A stretch of DNA of 64,000 nucleotides, from the NCBI GenBank assembly GCA_024280855.1, contig JAJRPG010000062.1, positions 17,208 to 81,207 on the forward strand, given 5' to 3'. The notes beneath the pieces are model-generated. The model was not told the DNA's origin. It ran no database searches and saw only the letters and a program-made list of their open reading frames with translations. The position numbers and the translations under genes were made by a program. This stretch comes from Planctomycetota bacterium. Lineage in GTDB: Bacteria > Planctomycetota > Phycisphaerae > UBA1845. Below are positions 58,632 to 64,000 of the stretch, piece by piece (the stretch's first letter is position 1; every line of letters starts with the position of its first letter).

Positions 58632-59873
58632 ATGAAAGCAGCAAATTCAATTACATACGACCGAAGCATCTTGCTGATGAGTAAAACAGTTCTGGCGATG
58701 ATGGTCATTTGTATGACTTTTTCACAAAGAGCCGACGCGGCGGGCAAGCCTCTTGATCCGCTGACCCCACCCTTTTACGCTTTTGATTCACAATCGCCAA
58801 CCGCGCTTCGTGGCGATGTCGCCCCTTGCGACGTACTGTTTAAGGAGTTCCCGAATCCAGCGCCGCCGAGTGTGTTAGTTTCATGCCAGCAGTTGCAGAT
58901 GGGGCAGCCTGGCGATGAAATAGATGCGTTATCAACATCCAACGAGACCGTAGCTAGTACCGCTTCTATCATCCTGCTATTCTCCGTGGACCGAAATTCT
59001 GTCGGCTCAGTCCCCCCTGATGCGGCATTATTTGCTAATAGAGTCCCGTACAACGTGCAGGACCAGGCGCTAAAAAACCAGGCGTCAGGCGATCAATTTA
59101 TGTCGCTCCAATTATTTTCACGTCAAGGTCAACTGCCGGGTAATCGTGCTGGCAACAACAACACGCAAACGTACAACAACTACAACCAAGGCGGCACAGA
59201 CTTTAATGCTGAGCCTCCAGTTGGTTCCGCATCAGCTGCGCGAAGAGCTTCCCAGGACAACGTCATCGCTATGGTCCGCTCATCCGCTGACCAGCTAAAC
59301 TTACCAATTTCTGGCGTTTATTATTCGTTAATTGCAAATTCGCCAGCCATGCAAAACATTCCGGGCGCAGCACCCAGCGGTGCCAACATTTATATACATC
59401 CCGATCCTACAGATATAGCCATCGCCCCCCGTGTATTCGCATCTTCGGCAGACCTGGGTCTGGTACCCACCGACGACATAAACAGCATGATTGTTTTTGA
59501 CGAAAACGCGAATGGTCTGTTTGATGGAACCGATCAAGTCATCTTCTCACTTACGCCGGGGTCGCCATCACTTGGTACATTAGATGTGGGAATTGCTGGC
59601 TCACCAGCGGATGTTTATTCCGTTACAGCTGGTGCGGCACCGACCGCTACTATGATTGCCTCAGCCGCTGCGCTGGGGCTTGCCGCGGCTACGGACAATA
59701 TTGACGCTTTGGACTACTCGCCTTGCACCGACGTTGATTTTTGTGCAGAACAACACGGGATTCGCACCGATGAAGCACCAGCGGTATCGCAATGGGGCTT
59801 AGCGGTACTCGCATTGGTCATACTTTGCGCAGGAACAGTTCTATCGACTCGCCGGAAAAGGCATTTATCTTAG
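58632..59873 (+). CDS. Exported protein with VSQWGL-type C-terminal anchor
   Basis: 413 residues; GGAGG six bases before ATG 58632. A signal segment (LLMSKTVLAMMVICMTFSQR) ends near ADA-AGK. The long body is Ala/Asn/Ser/Pro-rich and has no catalytic motif I recognise. It includes QTYNNYNQGG and a stretch where INSMIVFDENANGLFDGTDQ looks like a single calcium-binding loop. The C-terminus AVSQWGLAVLALVILCAG then TVLSTRRKRH has the W-G-L, hydrophobic and Arg-rich layout of IPTL-CTERM-type sorting signals. Those are usually processed by an exosortase-like or other dedicated enzyme not seen in this window. It lies 69 bp after the kinase gene on the same strand, so it may be part of its regulon or operon. 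Confidence 0.75.
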   Translation: MKAANSITYDRSILLMSKTVLAMMVICMTFSQRADAAGKPLDPLTPPFYAFDSQSPTALRGDVAPCDVLFKEFPNPAPPSVLVSCQQLQMGQPGDEIDALSTSNETVASTASIILLFSVDRNSVGSVPPDAALFANRVPYNVQDQALKNQASGDQFMSLQLFSRQGQLPGNRAGNNNTQTYNNYNQGGTDFNAEPPVGSASAARRASQDNVIAMVRSSADQLNLPISGVYYSLIANSPAMQNIPGAAPSGANIYIHPDPTDIAIAPRVFASSADLGLVPTDDINSMIVFDENANGLFDGTDQVIFSLTPGSPSLGTLDVGIAGSPADVYSVTAGAAPTATMIASAAALGLAAATDNIDALDYSPCTDVDFCAEQHGIRTDEAPAVSQWGLAVLALVILCAGTVLSTRRKRHLS

Positions 59874-59903
59874 ACGCATGGCTTAATTATATTCTCGCCC
59901 TGA

Positions 59904-60524
59904 TCATGGCTGTTCCGGTGCGAGCAGGATAGCCAAGGATTTTCGCAGGCACTGTTCAATACTTTTCCGCTGGTCAAGGGGCACGCGCAGATAGAGTGAT
60001 GGTTCTCCACCGTCGCATCGTGTGCGCGATACGACCGCGCTAATGACCTCATGCCCACCTTCCTGCAGGGCTTGAAATATATTGGCTAAATCAACGCGTC
60101 CTTCCGGCAGGGCAACTTCGATGCGGTGTCCATCCTCAGTCAGGCCCAGCACTTCGTGGAACGCGCGCAACACGTCGCTCGTGGTGATAATTCCAGCTAA
60201 TTTCCCAGCCCGCATGACCGGGAGTGCGCCGAATTTATTCGTAGATAAAATTTCAAGTGCATATTCGATCGTATCATCCGCCCGGATAGTGACTGGATCA
60301 ACGGTCATCGTTTCAGCGACAGTCAACCTCTCATGCAATGTGCGGTCAAAGCCCACGGCGGATCTCACGTCGCGGTCGCTGAGAATGCCGACCAATCGCC
60401 GACTATGATCTACCACGGGAAGGTGAAGAATATGGTGCAATTGCATCAACTGGCTAGCCGTGGCCAAAAGCGCATTCTCTCCCACAGTAAAAGGATCATG
60501 CTTCATATAATTATCCACGAACAT
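59904..60524 (-). CDS. CBS-domain pair protein with C-terminal ACT-like region
   Basis: 206 residues. Two CBS domains: about 6-60 (YMKHDPFTVGENALLATASQ ... VGILSDRDVRSAV) and 72-125 (ETMTVDPVTIRADDTIEYAL ... AGIITTSDVLRAF). They probably bind adenine nucleotides such as AMP, ATP or SAM. The last 80 residues (HRIEVALPEGRVDLANIFQA, then GGHEVISAVVS) look like an ACT domain. This CBS-CBS-ACT order is known from acetoin-utilisation AcuB-like proteins. It is preceded, 23 bp away on the same strand, by the degenerate receiver gene. Convergent with the exported protein gene upstream. Confidence 0.85.
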   Translation of the reverse strand: MFVDNYMKHDPFTVGENALLATASQLMQLHHILHLPVVDHSRRLVGILSDRDVRSAVGFDRTLHERLTVAETMTVDPVTIRADDTIEYALEILSTNKFGALPVMRAGKLAGIITTSDVLRAFHEVLGLTEDGHRIEVALPEGRVDLANIFQALQEGGHEVISAVVSRTRCDGGEPSLYLRVPLDQRKSIEQCLRKSLAILLAPEQP

Positions 60525-60547
60525 TTAATCACAAATCCTCGAAGAGG

Positions 60548-60940
60548 TCAGATAATTTCCTGGAGCAACTTCTTCATATCGCCAAGCTCAAAGGGTTTTT
60601 CAATATGCCGTACCGGGCCAACCTGCTTGCGAAAGGATACTGGCACAGACACCATACGCACGATGCGCACATGTGTATTCAAGCGACTGGCGCGGGTTTC
60701 TACATAATGAGCGCCGTCTCTGGGAAGCGCATCTGATACTAAAACGGCATCCACATCGCCCGCATCCAGCACCTGCTCCGCTTCCTGAGTCGTCGCGACG
60801 GCTTCCACACAAAACCACTGACTCAAATACCGGGACAGCGACCATCGAAGCAGCCTGACCGGCTCTACAATCAATAGCCGATGAAGCTTGGAGCTCGGGT
60901 GGCTTGTACTCCGCTCACAATATGCGTCCGAATAGTTCAC
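60548..60940 (-). CDS. Degenerate receiver-domain protein (pseudo-receiver)
   Basis: 130 residues from GTG 60940, which has GGAG nine bases upstream; a TTG at 61009 could add 23 residues. LHRLLIVEPVRLLRWSLSRY aligns with the start of the NtrC-type receiver at 62303 (ILIIEDEKLIRWSLRQ), including the shared R-W-S-L, so the two are probably related. The acidic pair E-D is E-P here. At the phosphorylation position DAVLVSDALPRDG has Ser, with an Asp shifted by one. The lysine in HIEKPFEL is kept. Phosphoryl transfer is therefore doubtful. It is divergent from the globin-coupled kinase gene, about 110 bp away, and probably co-transcribed with the CBS gene. Confidence 0.75.
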   Translation of the reverse strand: MNYSDAYCERSTSHPSSKLHRLLIVEPVRLLRWSLSRYLSQWFCVEAVATTQEAEQVLDAGDVDAVLVSDALPRDGAHYVETRASRLNTHVRIVRMVSVPVSFRKQVGPVRHIEKPFELGDMKKLLQEII

Positions 60941-61050
60941 ATCCCTGGCTCCGAGTTGCCTGCATCCAAAAAACGTATGCAGAATCCGTGCCAGCCCGAA
61001 CTTGCTCAATGCTCAACTTCGTCCCGTTATGCGATATTTTTCATTTATCA

Positions 61051-62292
61051 ATGATATCACAAGCGAAAATATCGGATGATGCGTATAATGCTGATATGTC
61101 TACAGAGTTCGAAAACATGAAGGCTTACATTGGGTTCGACGAGAAAGACGTCGCACATGTCAGGGCATTAGACCTGGAATTACGTCCTGCGGTGCCTGAT
61201 ATCGTTAATGGCTTTTATGATGCCATCACGCGACATGATGATTTAATATCTTTTTTCCAAGGTGGCGCAACGCAGCTAGCACGCCAGAAAACGCTACTAA
61301 CCAACTGGCTATATGAACTGCTGTCAGGCCCGTTCGACGAACCCTATTACCACAAACGACGCCAAATCGGCGAGACTCATGTTCGTGTGGGGCTTGAACA
61401 GCGACATATGCTGATGGGTATCGAACTCATCTGGCAAGGCGTCATTCGCAATATGACTAGTGACGCATCCTCGGCTACGCGGGCACAGCTAACCTCGCTC
61501 CATAAATTATTGATGCTCGACTTGTCCATCACTTTGGAAAGCTACAAAGACCATTACACCGCTCGGGTCCAAAAACATGCCAAAGCTTCGATGGAAGAAA
61601 AACTTACCCGCGCGGAGCATCTTGCCGAAATCGGACAATTAGCCGCGTCCTTAGCCCATGAGATAAAAAATCCGCTTGCAGGAATTAGCGGCGCGATTCA
61701 AATCATCAGGGAAGGCATGGACCAGGATAATGAACATCGCCCCATTATCACCGAAATCCTTGGCCAAATTCATCGACTCGACGCGACGGTAAAAGATTTG
61801 CTCCAATACGCCAGGCCCGTACCGCCCCAACTGCAAACCATGCGCATGCGCGAAATTGTGGAACGCGTACTAACGATCCTCCGGGCAGAGCCAGCCGTGA
61901 AACGTGTGAGCATTCGTTATGAACCGCCGTCAGAGCATGTCATACTCCAGGCTGATGAAGCTAAAATTGAACAATTACTCATTAACCTTATCCTAAACGC
62001 GGCCCATGCGTCTAAAGAAAATGGGGTTGTTGATGTGAAAACTTCCTCGACAAATGGTAACGCGACGCTGTGCATTTGCGATGCTGGCGAAGGCATGTCT
62101 CAAGAGGCTCAGGACAATGCGTTCGAAGCTTTCTTCACGACTAAAGCCCGCGGAACGGGATTGGGGCTACCCATTTGTCGGCGCATTGTAGAATCGCACG
62201 GCGGCACGATTTCGCTGGAAAGCCAATTAGGCGCGGGTACAGTGGTCACGGTGATATTGCCTGTCACCGCTGACGATAAATTAACTTCATGA
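61051..62292 (+). CDS. Globin-coupled sensor histidine kinase
   Basis: 413 residues from ATG 61051 (61096 possible; frame open back to 60904). Residues about 15-170 form a protoglobin-like sensor: FENMKAYIGFDEKDVAHVRA, VPDIVNGFYDAITRHD, YYHKRRQIGETHVRVGLEQR. The histidine near residue 110 in IGETHVRVGL is the likely haem-iron ligand. The kinase core has H-box LAASLAHEIKNPLAGI (His near 203), N-box LLINLILNAAHAS, G1 CDAGEGMS and G2 GTGLGLPICRRIVESHGG. No membrane segment, so it is cytosolic. It probably senses O2, NO or redox and phosphorylates the NtrC-type regulator that starts 10 bp downstream. Confidence 0.88.
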   Translation: MISQAKISDDAYNADMSTEFENMKAYIGFDEKDVAHVRALDLELRPAVPDIVNGFYDAITRHDDLISFFQGGATQLARQKTLLTNWLYELLSGPFDEPYYHKRRQIGETHVRVGLEQRHMLMGIELIWQGVIRNMTSDASSATRAQLTSLHKLLMLDLSITLESYKDHYTARVQKHAKASMEEKLTRAEHLAEIGQLAASLAHEIKNPLAGISGAIQIIREGMDQDNEHRPIITEILGQIHRLDATVKDLLQYARPVPPQLQTMRMREIVERVLTILRAEPAVKRVSIRYEPPSEHVILQADEAKIEQLLINLILNAAHASKENGVVDVKTSSTNGNATLCICDAGEGMSQEAQDNAFEAFFTTKARGTGLGLPICRRIVESHGGTISLESQLGAGTVVTVILPVTADDKLTS

Positions 62293-62302
62293 AGGATAAT
62301 AC

Positions 62303-63661
62303 ATGGGCGTTCGAATACTCATCATCGAAGACGAAAAACTCATTCGCTGGTCTTTGCGACAAAAATTTGAAGGACGAAAATTCACCGTGACCGAAGTCGA
62401 ATGCGGCAGCGAAGCGATGGATGCGCTTGAGCAAGGCACTTTCGATTTAATCATGCTCGACTACAAACTTCCGGACACAACCGGATTGGACATACTTTCC
62501 AAAATCAGAGAAACCGACAGCGACGTCGTCGTCATTATGATGACGGCTTATTCGAGCATCGAAAGCGCCGTAGACGCCATGAAACTTGGCGCATACGACT
62601 ATCTCACCAAGCCCTTTGACATGGACCAACTGTTACGCACCGTCGATAAAGCGCTCGAAACAACCAAGCTGCGCCGAGAAGTGCGCGAATTGCGTAGACA
62701 TGTCTCCCACGAATACGGCGTCGATAGCATCATTGGCCAAGACGCTTGTATGCTTGAATTATACGACATCATCAACCGCGTAGCTGAGAGCGGCGCATCA
62801 ACTGTATTCTTACGCGGCGAATCAGGTACAGGCAAAGACCTCGTCGCCCGCGTGATACATTATAACTCTGATCGCGCGCCCAAGCCCTTTATGAATATCA
62901 CCTGCACCGCGCTATCCGAATCGCTGCTGGAGAGTGAGCTTTTTGGCCATGAACGAGGCGCGTTTACTGATGCCAAGACCCAGAAGAAAGGGCTGTTTGA
63001 ACTGGCAGACGGCGGAACCATCTTTCTGGATGAAGTCGGCGACATGCCGCCAAACTTACAGGCTAAGCTTTTGCGATTTCTTGAAGACCGCATGTTCAGA
63101 CGTGTTGGCGGGTCGCAGGAAATTTCTGTAGACGTGCGCATTATAGCCGCGACCAACCGCGACATAGAAAAAGCCATCAACGATGGCCAATTCAGAAGCG
63201 ACCTTCTTTACCGCCTTAATGTCATTTCTGTAAACCTTCCACCACTTCGCTCGCGCGGAAAAGACATTGTCTTGCTGACGCAATATTTCGTCGATCGTTT
63301 TGTAAAGGAATTTCGCAAACCTATTACACATGTTTCCGATGAAGCATTCACAAAGCTGACATCCTACGCTTGGCCCGGAAACGTCCGCGAACTTCGCAAC
63401 GTGTGCGAGCGGGCAGTTTTGCTTTCTAAAGGCGAGGCTATTCTGGACAATGACATCGTGCTAGGGCGCATCGAAGCCCAAGAGGCTTTGGGGCAATCGA
63501 GTCTTACCTTACCAGAAAAAGGAATCGACTTACGCGACTTAGAGGGGCAACTCATTCGCCAAGCCCTTGAGCGAACGGGGAACAACCAAACCAAGGCGGC
63601 TAAGCTTTTGTATCTGACCCGCGATGCTTTTCGCTATCGCCTGGAAAAACTAGGGTTATAA
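62303..63661 (+). CDS. NtrC-family sigma-54-dependent response regulator
   Basis: 452 residues. Receiver domain 1-120 with IIEDE, phosphorylation site D53 in IMLDYKLPD, TAYSS and K103 in YLTKPFD. AAA+ domain about 142-375: Walker A GESGTGKD (172-179), Walker B TIFLDEVGDMPP, arginine-finger region FRSDLLYRLNVISVNLPPLR. The sigma-54-contact loop reads GAFTDA (219-224) in place of GAFTGA. The C-terminal Fis-type HTH is GNNQTKAAKLLYLTRDAFRY. AAGGA precedes ATG 62303. It is the partner of the globin kinase and would activate sigma-54 promoters. rpoN and the targets are outside the window. Confidence 0.94.
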   Translation: MGVRILIIEDEKLIRWSLRQKFEGRKFTVTEVECGSEAMDALEQGTFDLIMLDYKLPDTTGLDILSKIRETDSDVVVIMMTAYSSIESAVDAMKLGAYDYLTKPFDMDQLLRTVDKALETTKLRREVRELRRHVSHEYGVDSIIGQDACMLELYDIINRVAESGASTVFLRGESGTGKDLVARVIHYNSDRAPKPFMNITCTALSESLLESELFGHERGAFTDAKTQKKGLFELADGGTIFLDEVGDMPPNLQAKLLRFLEDRMFRRVGGSQEISVDVRIIAATNRDIEKAINDGQFRSDLLYRLNVISVNLPPLRSRGKDIVLLTQYFVDRFVKEFRKPITHVSDEAFTKLTSYAWPGNVRELRNVCERAVLLSKGEAILDNDIVLGRIEAQEALGQSSLTLPEKGIDLRDLEGQLIRQALERTGNNQTKAAKLLYLTRDAFRYRLEKLGL

Positions 63662-63699
63662 TTCGCTGTCATTCCAGCGGCGTAAGGCATGACAGCTTC

Positions 63700-63753
63700 G
63701 TAGGGCACGGTCGTTCTTCCGCTTACTAGCGGAAGGTTGACCTGCCTGAACCA
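63700..63753 (+). repeat. Family A palindrome, copy 6
   Basis: GTAGGGCACGGTCGTTC, stem CTTCCGCT/AGCGGAAG around TACT (all 8 bp paired), then GTTGACCTGCCTGAACCAT. It starts 39 bp past the response-regulator stop codon. Confidence 0.8.
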
Positions 63754-63853
63754 TCGCCACATGTTTCATCTCCGCCAACGAATAAGATATCATGTTCAAC
63801 ATGAACACCAAACGTTGCAACACATATAAAAATTGAAAAATAGTACTGCAATA

Positions 63854-63889
63854 ATCATCGACTCCCCCATGTCCAAAAAGAAGGACATG
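63854..63889 (-). repeat. Family D hairpin, copy 3
   Basis: Read leftward: CATGTCC-TTCTTTTT-GGACATG followed by GGGGGAGTCGATGAT. It lies just upstream of the last open frame and its AAGGA could serve as that frame's ribosome-binding site. Confidence 0.72.
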
Positions 63890-63894
63890 ATTCC

Positions 63895-64000
63895 ATGAAA
63901 GAGAGTTCTCCTGCAGAATTCATTGGACGGCGTATCCTCGTGGGACCGCCAAAAACAGAATTCTTTTACGCAGGAGAACTCAGCTATGTTGTTTATGGGA
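63895..64000 (+). CDS. Start of a gene running off the right edge (hypothetical)
   Basis: From ATG 63895 the frame stays open to the window end: MKESSPAEFIGRRILVGPPK, then TEFFYAGELSYVVYG. AAGGA stands about nine bases upstream, inside the family D hairpin. Composition looks protein-like, but 35 codons are too few for a family call. A second candidate start, ATG 63986, in another frame has AGGAG nine bases upstream; only one of the two can be right. Confidence 0.4.
   Translation, partial: MKESSPAEFIGRRILVGPPKTEFFYAGELSYVVYG
63903..63981. repeat. Interrupted inverted repeat at the right edge
   Basis: GAGTTCTCCTGC (63903-63914) is the exact complement of GCAGGAGAACTC (63970-63981), and AGAATTC (63915-63921) of GAATTCT (63958-63964). 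The right arm contains the AGGAG upstream of ATG 63986. It could be a translational switch, the end of a mobile element, or coincidental coding sequence. Confidence 0.6.

Noticed and set aside
63895..64000. Left end of an insertion sequence
   Set aside because: Only an inverted repeat is visible, with no transposase motif before the window ends. I keep it as an unexplained repeat.

Overview
The window looks like chromosomal DNA of a Gram-negative, outer-membrane-bearing bacterium, most likely a planctomycete and perhaps a Phycisphaerae-type lineage. This is inferred from gene content only. The pointers are: a large Ser/Thr kinase with TPR repeats beside an ECF sigma factor, secreted proteins with thrombospondin-type-3, dockerin-like and cohesin-like modules, C-terminal anchor segments of the VSQWGL type, two PQQ-like beta-propeller proteins, lpxD/lpxI and an Mla (MCE) lipid transporter. 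No rRNA, CRISPR array, complete insertion sequence or prophage was seen.

Layout. 1-4886: edge-truncated S41-type peptidase, SpoIIE-type phosphatase, glutamate dehydrogenase, rnc. 5239-8609: translation and transcription core (rpmH, rpsA and a primary-type sigma factor that appears to start at an ATC codon behind a palindrome with TATAAT at its centre). 8944-15604: MazG/dUTPase-like NTPase, zinc-ribbon membrane protein, CPBP protease divergent from trpC, clpS, lipoprotein, class V aminotransferase. 15605-21804: sulfotransferase, a chimeric protein carrying a copy of the last S1 domain of rpsA, tRNA-Ser(CGA), GIY-YIG protein, FlgT-N-like secreted protein, spermidine-synthase-like protein, carbonic-anhydrase-like protein. 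22468-37316: mostly exported proteins (TSP3-repeat surface protein, decayed dockerin gene, beta-barrel, PQQ propeller, LolA-like protein, S41 peptidase, Tyr/Asp-rich lipoprotein, astacin-like protease, tail-collar protein), interrupted by polA. 37667-47918: envelope biogenesis (lpxI, lpxD, glycosyltransferases, mlaE-mlaF-mlaD, thioesterase, sulfotransferase). 48343-54725: second PQQ propeller, ChaN/TraB-like protein, matrixin-like protease, cohesin-like protein. 54987-59873: ECF sigma, Ser/Thr kinase, C-terminally anchored exported protein. 59904-63661: globin-coupled histidine kinase and NtrC-type regulator, divergent from a degenerate receiver and a CBS-pair protein.

The most unusual feature at the scale of the whole window is its dense population of short dispersed palindromes. 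At least eight families occur (named A to H here), almost always between genes and often just past a stop codon. Several copies differ by base changes that keep the stem paired. One member seems to lie inside the reading frame of the CPBP protease. Simple-sequence tracts (a 10-base C run, a 9-base G run and a heptanucleotide tandem array) lie upstream of three genes and could make their expression variable.

Genes that probably work together: mlaE-F-D with lpxD/lpxI in outer-membrane lipid maintenance; the ECF sigma and kinase with the exported protein; the globin kinase with the NtrC-type regulator, and perhaps the adjoining receiver/CBS pair; and the four-gene leftward cluster 30656-25686, which ends at a rho-independent terminator.
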